Assembly: GCA_024227975.1 (NCBI GenBank)
Contig: JAAETV010000048.1
Location: forward strand, 1-17,725
DNA: 17,725 nucleotides
From: Actinomycetes bacterium
Lineage (GTDB): Bacteria; Actinomycetota; Acidimicrobiia; Acidimicrobiales; SZUA-35
Reading direction: 5' to 3'
Each line of letters begins with the position of its first letter. The stretch's first letter is position 1. Below the pieces are notes generated by a model. It saw nothing but the letters and a program-made list of their open reading frames with translations. It searched no databases and had not been told where the DNA came from. The translations under genes were made by a program, and so were the position numbers. Positions 1 through 6,369 of this stretch are shown here, one piece after another.

Positions 1-846
1 CCCAACTCCCCCACCGAGAGCAGCCGACGCTGCCCCTGTTTGGTGGGCAGCACGCACGATCTTGGTCACCAGCACATCGACCACTGCCTCCTGAAAGCCG
101 GCGGCCAGATCCTGGTTCGCAGCCTCGGGGTGACGGCGGACGTAGTTGATCACCGCCGTCTTCATCCCGCTGAAGGAGAAGTCGAGACCGTCATCGATCA
201 TGCCCCGGGGGAAGCGGATGGCGTCACGGTCGCCCTCGGTCGAAAGGCGATCGATGACGGGCCCGCCCGGGTACCCGAGCCCAAGGTATCGAGCCACCTT
301 GTCGAAGGCCTCACCAGCAGCATCGTCGACGGTTGATCCGAGGATGCGGTAGTGGCCGAGCTGGCCCACCTTCACGATCATGGTGTGACCCCCCGATACC
401 AGCAGCACGACCAGAGGCAGTTCTAGGTCGGGACGTTCCAGAAAGGCAGCGAAGAGGTGGCCCTCCATGTGATTGACCCCGACGTAGGGCACATCCCACG
501 CCAGGGCCAGGGCCTTGGCCGCGCTGACGCCGACCAGGAGAGCCCCGATGAGGCCCGGCCCGCAGGTGGCGGCAACTGCGTCGATCTGGTCGGGGTTCAC
601 CTTGGCCGCCGATATCGCCTCGACCACGACCGGTTCGAGCATGTCGAGATGGGCCCGGCTGGCCACCTCGGGCACAACACCGCCGAAGGGGGCATGGGTC
701 GCCACCTGAGATGAGACGATGTTGGACAGGACCTCCAGCCGAGGGACCCCGACGCCGGGACCAGCGCCTCCTCCCAGCGGTGGGCCGGTGACGACGGCGA
801 CCGAGGTCTCATCACAGCTCGTCTCGATGGCCAAGATGGTGGTCAT
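1..846 (-). CDS. tsaD: tRNA N6-adenosine threonylcarbamoyltransferase TsaD (3' end cut by window)
   Basis: TsaD transfers the threonylcarbamoyl group from TC-AMP to A37 of ANN-decoding tRNAs (t6A), working with TsaB and TsaE in the cytoplasm. I translated this frame directly: 282 residues are visible of about 340-350 usual, and it stays open through base 1, so the C-terminus lies outside. It opens with MTTILAIETSCDETSVAVV, the ASKHA-fold N-terminus. The metal-binding HMEGH motif has histidines at residues 126 and 130, and LLVSGGHT lies at 148-155. The visible end reads ALGGGVG, the start of the conserved nucleotide-binding glycine stretch. The ATG at 846 overlaps the rimI stop as ATGA, so translation is probably coupled. 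A Gly/Pro-rich insert of roughly 13 residues (about 20-35) follows the first strand and is absent from E. coli TsaD. Identity is very secure. Confidence 0.96.
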   Translation of the reverse strand, partial: MTTILAIETSCDETSVAVVTGPPLGGGAGPGVGVPRLEVLSNIVSSQVATHAPFGGVVPEVASRAHLDMLEPVVVEAISAAKVNPDQIDAVAATCGPGLIGALLVGVSAAKALALAWDVPYVGVNHMEGHLFAAFLERPDLELPLVVLLVSGGHTMIVKVGQLGHYRILGSTVDDAAGEAFDKVARYLGLGYPGGPVIDRLSTEGDRDAIRFPRGMIDDGLDFSFSGMKTAVINYVRRHPEAANQDLAAGFQEAVVDVLVTKIVRAAHQTGAASAALGGGVG

Positions 847-1364
847 GGTGCCTGAAGCTCTCGGAGGCGATCATCGACCGCGGCCGCCTCCAGATCATGG
901 ATCCAGTAGATGACCGCGTCCTCACCGTCGGGGTAGTAGCGAGGCCGGTGGCCGGTGGCCACCATGTCGAGCTTCTCGTAGAGGGCGATAGCCGCTGCGT
1001 TGGAGGCTCTCACCTCGAGGGTCAGATCGACAGCACCCCGCCGTCGGGCCTCTGAAACCAGCTCGACACAGAGCCACTGACCAATACCGGCCCGGGTGTG
1101 GGCAGGGTCGACACCGAGATTCATGATGTGGGCGGTGTCGCCAGCCAACATGATTCCCCCGAAGCCGATCACAGCCGAACCCGAGCCCCCGGCCCGAGCC
1201 GGGGACCTCGCGCTGATAGCCACCAGCCAATGGCGAGAGCTCGGAGGAAGGGCCAGCTCTCCCTCGAAGAGCTGGCGGGACCAGGGATAGGGGTTGACCA
1301 CCCCTTCGATGGCAGCAACCGCGTCGAGGTCTCGGCGATCCAGGGGTCGGATGGTGACCGTCAT
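843..1364 (-). CDS. rimI: Ribosomal protein S18-alanine N-acetyltransferase RimI (GNAT)
   Basis: A 173-residue GNAT-fold acetyltransferase. RimI acetylates the N-terminal alanine of ribosomal protein S18 using acetyl-CoA; some actinobacterial members act on other N-termini. Visible motifs are the IRPLDRRDL start, the acetyl-CoA loop RAGIG (91-95), the LEVRASNAAA segment (116-125) and the ALYEKLDM helix with Tyr129. The RPRYYPDGEDA tail (140-150) is typical of RimI. The frame extends upstream to an ATG at 1406, but that would overlap tsaB by 29 nt and has no Shine-Dalgarno. The ATG at 1364 sits 13 nt after the tsaB stop, follows a GGTGAG, and gives the family-like start MTVTIRPLD, so I chose it. 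The gene lies between tsaB and tsaD in the t6A cluster, the usual actinobacterial arrangement. Confidence 0.9.
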   Translation of the reverse strand: MTVTIRPLDRRDLDAVAAIEGVVNPYPWSRQLFEGELALPPSSRHWLVAISARSPARAGGSGSAVIGFGGIMLAGDTAHIMNLGVDPAHTRAGIGQWLCVELVSEARRRGAVDLTLEVRASNAAAIALYEKLDMVATGHRPRYYPDGEDAVIYWIHDLEAAAVDDRLRELQAP

Positions 1365-1377
1365 CGTCGAGCCGATC

Positions 1378-2067
1378 TCACCGGGGAGTGTGGCGGGTCT
1401 TGACATTGATGTTGACGTCGGGGTCGCGCAGATAGAGAGGTGAAACCTCGGAGCCAGGGACAGCGGCCCGGTGTCCGCTGATGGTCACCATGACTGCCGC
1501 CGACGGCGCACGGTCGGGCACCACTCTCGGGCCGTAGAGCTCCCCGTAGCGATCGGCACCATCGCCGACGATCACGAGCGACTCGGCCTCCGCACTCTCC
1601 CAATCGGGGGCCAGGCCTTCGGGCCGACCGACCAACGACGGCGATGAACCGAAAGCGGGGTCAGAGCCAGCACCGGCAGTGATCTCGAAGCGTTGCTGGA
1701 AGACCTCGGCTCGGCGGGCATCGATGACGGCCAGGACTGGCCCTGGGGCCTGAACCTCACCGGCAGCCAAGGTTTCGAGGCTCGTCATGCCAATCACGGG
1801 CCGACCAGTGGCCAGAGCCAGGGCTCGCACGGTGGCCAATCCAACCCGCAAACCGGTGAAGCGACCCGGTCCGACGTCAACCACATACTGCTCGATATCA
1901 GTGAGGCTGACCCCGGCCGCAGCCACGGTGGAGGCGATCAGAGGAGTCAGCTCTTCAGCATGACGGCGATCGGTCGATACCTGGTTGAAGCTCAGCGCTT
2001 CACCTCCGGCCGGTCCGACAGCAACCCCGACCACCGCCGTCGAGGAGGTGACGGCGAGGCTCAGCAC
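1378..2067 (-). CDS. tsaB: t6A biosynthesis scaffold protein TsaB
   Basis: TsaB (YeaZ) is the non-catalytic partner of TsaD in t6A37 synthesis. The protein has 229 residues, the usual size. The diagnostic motif DVGPGRFTGLRVGLATVRALA is present as a slight variant of GPGSFTGLR, followed by the GRPVIGMTSLETLA segment. The frame is open up to an ATG at 2121, but that start would overlap tsaE by 61 nt and add 18 residues not expected in the family. The GTG at 2067 forms a GTGCTGA overlap with the tsaE stop and gives MLSLAVTSST, aligning with the usual N-terminus, so I chose it. The first-strand aspartate of the typical AIDTST is replaced here (AVTSST). Identity is secure; the exact start is likely. 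Confidence 0.92.
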   Translation of the reverse strand: MLSLAVTSSTAVVGVAVGPAGGEALSFNQVSTDRRHAEELTPLIASTVAAAGVSLTDIEQYVVDVGPGRFTGLRVGLATVRALALATGRPVIGMTSLETLAAGEVQAPGPVLAVIDARRAEVFQQRFEITAGAGSDPAFGSSPSLVGRPEGLAPDWESAEAESLVIVGDGADRYGELYGPRVVPDRAPSAAVMVTISGHRAAVPGSEVSPLYLRDPDVNINVKTRHTPR

Positions 2068-2600
2068 GGCACCAGCCACGGCTCGAGGACAGCCCTCAAT
2101 CCCTCGGCACGATCCAGCCACGGCCCTCCGGCCAGGATCAGCTCCAGGTCGCGCCGATCACCAGCCCCGTCTCCCCCATCGGGAACCTGGCTACCCGGCT
2201 CGTCAACTTGCTGGTAGCGGAACTCGATGGTCAATCGTTCCGGGGGTAGGGCGGGCCCGATCTTCTCGCCCCACTCGATCACCGTGATCCCGTGTTCGGC
2301 CAGTTCCGGCAGATCGAGATCGAGGATCTGGTGGGGGTCGTCGAGACGGTAGACGTCGAGATGGTTGAGGCGTACCCGCCCGTGGTAGATCGAGATCAGG
2401 GTGAAGGTGGGGCTGGTGATCTGCTCGGTCACGTCGAGGGCCTGGCCCAGGCCCTGGACGAAGCAGGTCTTGCCCGCTCCGAGATCCCCGGACAACAGAA
2501 TGAGATCACCATCGACCAGCTGGTCAGCCAGGGCGGCGGCCATTGCCTGAGTTGCGGTCTGATCGAGGGTTTCAGCACACAGGGTCAAGGTGTCGGACAC
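2061..2600 (-). CDS. tsaE: tRNA threonylcarbamoyladenosine biosynthesis ATPase TsaE
   Basis: TsaE (YjeE) is a small P-loop ATPase that drives the TsaBD complex through t6A turnover cycles. The protein has 179 residues, slightly long for the family. Visible motifs are Walker A GDLGAGKT (38-45), SPTFTLI (63-69), HLDVYRL (80-86) and VIEWGEKI (107-114). The extra length is a Gly/Asp-rich loop around residues 132-149 and a longer C-terminal tail ending LVPC. The start is GTG at 2600; no ATG lies upstream in frame. No properly spaced Shine-Dalgarno is present (AAAGG abuts the GTG), but a TAGCCT element ends 7 nt upstream, fitting leaderless expression. It heads the tsaE-tsaB-rimI-tsaD unit and is divergent from the dehydratase-like gene. 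Confidence 0.94.
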   Translation of the reverse strand: MSDTLTLCAETLDQTATQAMAAALADQLVDGDLILLSGDLGAGKTCFVQGLGQALDVTEQITSPTFTLISIYHGRVRLNHLDVYRLDDPHQILDLDLPELAEHGITVIEWGEKIGPALPPERLTIEFRYQQVDEPGSQVPDGGDGAGDRRDLELILAGGPWLDRAEGLRAVLEPWLVPC

Positions 2601-2607
2601 CCTTTCG

Positions 2608-2613
2608 AGGCTA
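2608..2613 (-). promoter_or_regulatory. Candidate -10 element (TAGCCT) for the tsaE operon
   Basis: On the minus strand TAGCCT matches the actinobacterial TANNNT -10 consensus and ends 7 nt before the tsaE GTG. This would place the transcription start at or within a base or two of the start codon. No convincing -35 is seen at 16-19 nt upstream. The call is supported by the lack of a well-spaced Shine-Dalgarno in front of tsaE. Confidence 0.4.
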
Positions 2614-2633
2614 CGGCCTGTGGCAACCGCTTG

Positions 2634-2639
2634 TAGCGT
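2634..2639 (+). promoter_or_regulatory. Candidate -10 element (TAGCGT) for the dehydratase-like gene
   Basis: TAGCGT matches TANNNT and ends 8 nt before the ATG at 2648, so transcription would begin about 1-2 nt ahead of the start codon. No purine-rich Shine-Dalgarno lies between (GCCATCCC). No clear -35 is visible. It shares the 47-bp divergent spacer with the tsaE -10. Confidence 0.38.
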
Positions 2640-2647
2640 GCCATCCC

Positions 2648-3571
2648 ATGGTCTTGACCTGCGATGACATCAGCCAAGCGGCCGAACGACTCGGACCGTT
2701 CGTCCGGACCACGCCTTCTCTCACCGTCGACGGCAGCGAGCTCGACACCAGCGGCACCATCAGCTTGAAGCTGGAGCTACTCCAGCACAGTGGAACGTTC
2801 AAGGCCCGTGGCGCCTCCAACTTCTGTCTCGCCACCGAGATCGGGCCGGCAGGAGTGGTTGCCGCCTCTGGAGGAAATCACGGGGCGGCAGTGGCGTGGG
2901 CGGCCAAGCGGCTCGGTCATCGGGCCACCATCTTCGTGCCGACCATCTCAGCTCCGGCCAAGGTGGAGCGGTTGCGCCACTATGGGGCCGATGTCCACCA
3001 GGTGGGTGCCGTCTACGCCGAATCGCTGGAAGCAAGCAGGGAGTTCACGGCCGAGACGGGGGCCACCCCGGTCCATGCCTATGAGGCACCCCTGGTGATG
3101 GCGGGGGCGGGGACGATTGGTCTGGAGCTCGAGGCCCAGGTCGCCGCCCTCGACACGGTCCTGGTGGCCTGTGGTGGGGGCGGGCTGGTCGGTGGGATCG
3201 CAACCTGGCTCGGGTCACGAACCGCTGTCGTTGCCTGCGAAACGAAGGGAACGGCCAGCTTCGCCCGAGCTCTGGAGGCAGGAGAGCCGGTGGACATCGA
3301 GATCAGCGGGGTGGCGGCCGACGCCCTAGGGGCGAGCCGGATCGGGAGCCTGGCCTGGACCCAGCTCCAGGCCGCCAATGCCACCAGCGTTGTCGTCGAT
3401 GACGAGGCGGTTGAAGGGGCCAGGAACCTGTTGTGGGATCGGTTCCGGCTCGTTACCGAGCCATCGGCCGCGGTCCCCATTGCGGCCCTGGTCAGTGGGG
3501 CCTACCTACCCGATCCCGAGGCCCACGTCGGGGTCGTCGTGTGCGGGGCCAATACCGCTATCACATTGTGA
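2648..3571 (+). CDS. PLP-dependent threonine/serine dehydratase-like enzyme (fold type II)
   Basis: A 307-residue tryptophan-synthase-beta-family enzyme, most like threonine/serine dehydratases that deaminate Thr or Ser to a 2-oxo acid and ammonia. The Schiff-base lysine is Lys52 in SGTFKARGA; ASGGNHGAAVAWAA (73-86) is the substrate-carboxylate loop; the PLP-phosphate glycine loop is CGGGGLVGG (175-183); TEPSAA lies at 270-275. The protein is catalytic domain only. There is no C-terminal ACT domain, so feedback inhibition of the IlvA type is not expected, and a catabolic role or a related racemase or lyase activity is possible. The frame stays open upstream into tsaE, but the ATG at 2648 gives MVLTCDDISQAAERL, matching the family start. 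It is the only plus-strand gene in the central block and converges on the P1-family peptidase gene with a 15-nt gap. Confidence 0.85.
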   Translation: MVLTCDDISQAAERLGPFVRTTPSLTVDGSELDTSGTISLKLELLQHSGTFKARGASNFCLATEIGPAGVVAASGGNHGAAVAWAAKRLGHRATIFVPTISAPAKVERLRHYGADVHQVGAVYAESLEASREFTAETGATPVHAYEAPLVMAGAGTIGLELEAQVAALDTVLVACGGGGLVGGIATWLGSRTAVVACETKGTASFARALEAGEPVDIEISGVAADALGASRIGSLAWTQLQAANATSVVVDDEAVEGARNLLWDRFRLVTEPSAAVPIAALVSGAYLPDPEAHVGVVVCGANTAITL

Positions 3572-3586
3572 GTCTCGTGACTGTGC

Positions 3587-4489
3587 TCAGGCCAGGGAGC
3601 GGACTGCGGCCGCCACCACCTGCTGGACCAGCACCCGGACATAGGTGAGGTCAGCATCGACCTTGCCGGTGGCGGCAGCCACGAAGGCATCACCATCAGC
3701 GGCGGTGTGGGCTGGCAACAGGGCCCTGGCCAACCCGTCGTGAGCCGACTGGGCCGCCAGGTGGCAGCCCATCTTGTCGAGGTTGGCGTTGGTGGCCACG
3801 ACCCCGATCGTGGTGCTCTCCCGGCTGGGGTCGGGGGCCTGGCCAATATCGGGGGCCGGGCTGTCGGTGGCGACGCTGGGGTCGAGGTCAGTGGCCCGAG
3901 CCGGGGGGCCGGGATCGGCGGTGGAGGTACCGTCGTCGATCATGCCGACGGCATTCACGGCGATGAGGGCACTAACGATCAGCTCATCGGCCCGTAGGGT
4001 GGCTGCCCCGATGCCGCCGGGGCGAGCATGGTCCGAACCCAACCATTTGCCGACGGTTGCCCCCGTGCCAGCACCAATCAGGCCGACGCCATGGGGTCCG
4101 CTACTAGCCTCGGTTGCGGCCCAACGGCCCTCGTCGGCTCCTGGTCGGACCGAGCCATCACCGACGGCCAGGTCGAACAGGCTCATAGCCACCACGATGG
4201 GGACCGGGCCGACCTTGGTCTCGAACCCCCGGCCCTGATCTTCCAGCCAACCCATCACCCCGTCGGCGGCAGCCAGGCCGAAGGCCGAACCACCGCAGAG
4301 GGTGACGGCGTCGACCTGGCTCACCGTCTTGGTTGGGTCGAGCAGGGCGAACTCCCGAGTGGCCGGGGCCCCGCCCCGAACTTCGCCTGAGGCTGTGGTT
4401 CCCGGCGGTAGGACAATGACCGTACAGCCAGTTCGAGCCTCGGGTTGGGTCCAGTGACCGACCAGGATGCCGTCGATATCGGTAAGCAC
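3587..4489 (-). CDS. P1/S58-family peptidase (DmpA/NylC-like self-processing Ntn-type hydrolase)
   Basis: A 300-residue member of peptidase family S58. These cut themselves into two chains, exposing a new N-terminal Ser or Thr nucleophile, and act as aminopeptidases or amidases on small peptides or amides. The N-terminus LTDIDGILVGHWT, VTLCGGSAFGLAAADGV (62-78), GAGTGATVGKW (139-149) and TTIGVVATNANLDK (226-239) are characteristic. The nucleophile is likely Thr226, within E224-S-T-T; the preceding residue is Ser rather than the Asn I expect from DmpA and NylC. A Pro/Asp-rich linker (about 186-224) leads into this site and is probably exposed. The start is GTG at 4489, giving the expected family N-terminus. 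A TAGCGT element ends exactly 6 nt upstream. The gene lies 42 nt downstream of the lipoprotein gene but may have its own promoter. Confidence 0.87.
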   Translation of the reverse strand: MLTDIDGILVGHWTQPEARTGCTVIVLPPGTTASGEVRGGAPATREFALLDPTKTVSQVDAVTLCGGSAFGLAAADGVMGWLEDQGRGFETKVGPVPIVVAMSLFDLAVGDGSVRPGADEGRWAATEASSGPHGVGLIGAGTGATVGKWLGSDHARPGGIGAATLRADELIVSALIAVNAVGMIDDGTSTADPGPPARATDLDPSVATDSPAPDIGQAPDPSRESTTIGVVATNANLDKMGCHLAAQSAHDGLARALLPAHTAADGDAFVAAATGKVDADLTYVRVLVQQVVAAAVRSLA

Positions 4490-4495
4490 CCCACC

Positions 4496-4501
4496 ACGCT
4501 A
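4496..4501 (-). promoter_or_regulatory. Candidate -10 element (TAGCGT) for the P1-family peptidase gene
   Basis: Minus-strand TAGCGT fits TANNNT and is followed by exactly 6 nt (GGTGGG) and then the GTG start, the spacing expected when the G of GTG is +1. GGTGGG could instead act as a poorly spaced Shine-Dalgarno on a longer transcript from the upstream lipoprotein gene. No -35 is recognisable. Confidence 0.4.
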
Positions 4502-4531
4502 ACGGCCCCGGCTGCGGCCAGAGTGGGTGTG

Positions 4532-6292
4532 CTACGGGAGGATGGCGCCCAGGGCTTCGAGCACGACTTCGGGTTCAGCGGCAACGAAGCCTTGTGACTG
4601 GGATGAGCTGTAGATCGTGTCCCCCACCCGAGCCGTGTAGCTGACTCGGGAGACGGGGAAGCCAGCCAGGTCGCCGGAGAACTCGTGGCCGTAGGACTCA
4701 TCCCCCAGGCCGGGGTCAATGCTTCGAGAGAAGCTCCCCTCGGCCGTGGTGGTGGGGTCAGTGAACCGGCCACACTCAACCAGCTCGGCATCGAAGGCCT
4801 GTATGGCGGCGGCCGCTTCCTCTTCCGATTCGAAACGGGCTACGAACCCATCGAGGAAGGGGCCGAGCCCGATCTCGACCACCCAAACCGAGGCTGAGTA
4901 GGCGACCGGCACCCGGCCCCCGAATATGGGGGTGCCGGGGCAGGTTTCGAGCCGGGGGCCCGTCGTGTCGCTGACCAGGGTGTCATAGCCGTCCGGGGTG
5001 ACCCCATCGAAGAGGACCCCGTCGATGGCGGGCTCGGTCAACTCGGCGGCTCGGATGGCAGCGAGGTCGGGGTCGACAACGCTGCAACCGTCGACTGGGG
5101 CCACCCCGTCGAAGCGATCGTTGAGCCACACCACCACATCGTCCATAGCGGTGATGATGGTGTCACCATGGCCCCCGCCGATGTAGAGGCTGTACTCAGC
5201 ATTGGTGTTCATGGCGCAGTAGTCGTCGTGAAGAGCCTCGACGAACTCCTGACGGACGATGGCATCGACATCACCCTGCACCAGGAGAACCGGGGCGGCG
5301 ATGTCTGTTCGCCCGGCCTCGTTCTCGGCCAGCCGTTCGGCCAGAGGACCGATGGGTTGGCGCCCATCCCAGGCGCCGGGGACGACCATGGTGTCGTAGT
5401 CGATGTCGAGGAAGGCGGCGAACACCTCAGCGTTGCATCCGGTATGGACCACATCCATGGCTTCGATCGCTTCGGGGGTGAAGTAGTCGGCCAGGATCAC
5501 ATCGTCGTAGACAGCGTCGAGGGCCACCGCTGACATCACGGCAAACCCTTGGGCCGGCGACCCGATGGTCTGCATGAGACTGGCGATTTTGGCGGCGGGG
5601 GCGGCGGCCACCACACCGACGAGCTCGATCTCGGGGGCATAGGCAGAGGCCAGTTGCCCGGTCCACAGGGCGGCATGACCTCCTTGGGACAAGCCGGCAA
5701 CGGCGTAGCCGTCGCTGACCTCGAGGCCCATCTGGCCAACGGCCCGCACGATGTCGATGGCGCTGCGAGCTTCGCTCTCCCCGATCAGGTAAGGGTGGGT
5801 GCCCTCGGTACCGAGCCCCTCATAGTCGGTGACGGCGACGACATAGCCGGCCTGGGCCAGTGAGATGGCGGCCGGCGACGCGGTTGGGGGCGGGGCTGAG
5901 GGAGCGCAGGCATCGGCCACCCCGGTGGTGCCGTGAGTCCAGGCCACCACGTCGGCCCCACTCGCTCCCCCTTCGGGGGCCAAGACCACGCCCGTGACCT
6001 CGACCAGGTCCCCTCCGATCCCGGTGCTCAGGTAGCGAACGGTCCATGCTTCGAGGCCGCCAATGGTGACCTCGGTGGCCTCAATCAGATCGCCAGCCGC
6101 CGACCCCGCCGATGACTGCTGGCTCTCGGGCTGCTCATCGTCGGTGCCCTCTCCCGACGCAACCTCATCTGCGCCCGATGTGGTCGTCGGCTCGGTGCCT
6201 TCATCATCGCCCGACGAGCAACCGACGGCGAGGACCACAACAGTGACGGTCAGAACGAGCCAACGGAAGCAAAGACGCCATCGAGATTCCAC
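4532..6292 (-). CDS. Secreted lipoprotein, LIP-family alpha/beta-hydrolase (lipase-like) with extra C-terminal domain
   Basis: A 586-residue protein. Residues 1-25 form a lipoprotein signal peptide: basic start, hydrophobic run 11-23, lipobox LAVGC with Cys25. An acidic, Ser/Thr-rich tether (26-68) would hold the enzyme off the membrane. The hydrolase domain (about 70-398) resembles secretory lipases of the LIP type: WTHGTTG (118-124, oxyanion region), nucleophile elbow GLSQGG with Ser202, acid in VQGDVDAIV (Asp341 or Asp343) and His375 in GGGHGDT. A further domain (about 465-586) contains FESEEEAAAAIQAFDAELVEC, whose spacing recalls the PknH-type sensor domain of mycobacterial lipoproteins; that likeness is tentative. 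Cys451 and Cys507 could pair. The start is GTG at 6292 with no good Shine-Dalgarno and a TACGGT element 6 nt upstream. Substrate unknown; an acyl ester is likely. Confidence 0.85.
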   Translation of the reverse strand: MESRWRLCFRWLVLTVTVVVLAVGCSSGDDEGTEPTTTSGADEVASGEGTDDEQPESQQSSAGSAAGDLIEATEVTIGGLEAWTVRYLSTGIGGDLVEVTGVVLAPEGGASGADVVAWTHGTTGVADACAPSAPPPTASPAAISLAQAGYVVAVTDYEGLGTEGTHPYLIGESEARSAIDIVRAVGQMGLEVSDGYAVAGLSQGGHAALWTGQLASAYAPEIELVGVVAAAPAAKIASLMQTIGSPAQGFAVMSAVALDAVYDDVILADYFTPEAIEAMDVVHTGCNAEVFAAFLDIDYDTMVVPGAWDGRQPIGPLAERLAENEAGRTDIAAPVLLVQGDVDAIVRQEFVEALHDDYCAMNTNAEYSLYIGGGHGDTIITAMDDVVVWLNDRFDGVAPVDGCSVVDPDLAAIRAAELTEPAIDGVLFDGVTPDGYDTLVSDTTGPRLETCPGTPIFGGRVPVAYSASVWVVEIGLGPFLDGFVARFESEEEAAAAIQAFDAELVECGRFTDPTTTAEGSFSRSIDPGLGDESYGHEFSGDLAGFPVSRVSYTARVGDTIYSSSQSQGFVAAEPEVVLEALGAILP

Positions 6293-6298
6293 CCGCTG

Positions 6299-6304
6299 AC
6301 CGTA
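6299..6304 (-). promoter_or_regulatory. Candidate -10 element (TACGGT) for the lipoprotein lipase gene
   Basis: Minus-strand TACGGT matches TANNNT and is followed by 6 nt (CAGCGG) and the GTG start, again placing +1 at the start codon. No clear -35 at usual spacing. It lies in a 76-nt gap after the glycosyltransferase gene, consistent with a separate transcription unit. Confidence 0.4.
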
Positions 6305-6327
6305 CTACGCCCGCTGCTCACCTGATC

Positions 6328-6369
6328 GTCGACGCTGACCAGTCGTTGAACCTGGCTGGGGACGTCGAC
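6328..6369 (-). terminator. Inverted repeat after the glycosyltransferase gene, possible 3'-end hairpin
   Basis: GTCGACG (6328-6334) is repeated inverted as CGTCGAC (6363-6369), touching the stop codon of the glycosyltransferase. Inside, CCAG (6339-6342) can pair with CTGG (6352-6355). Together they could form a two-step stem-loop in the transcript. There is no U-run after it, so it is not a classic intrinsic terminator. It could also be an operator, since GTCGAC is itself palindromic. Confidence 0.35.

Noticed and set aside
2543..2647. Upstream extension of the dehydratase-like frame into tsaE
   Set aside because: The added residues look like antisense tsaE translation and the family start matches the ATG at 2648.
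3572..3586. Terminator between the converging dehydratase-like and P1-family peptidase genes
   Set aside because: Only 15 nt separate the stops and no stem-loop is visible.
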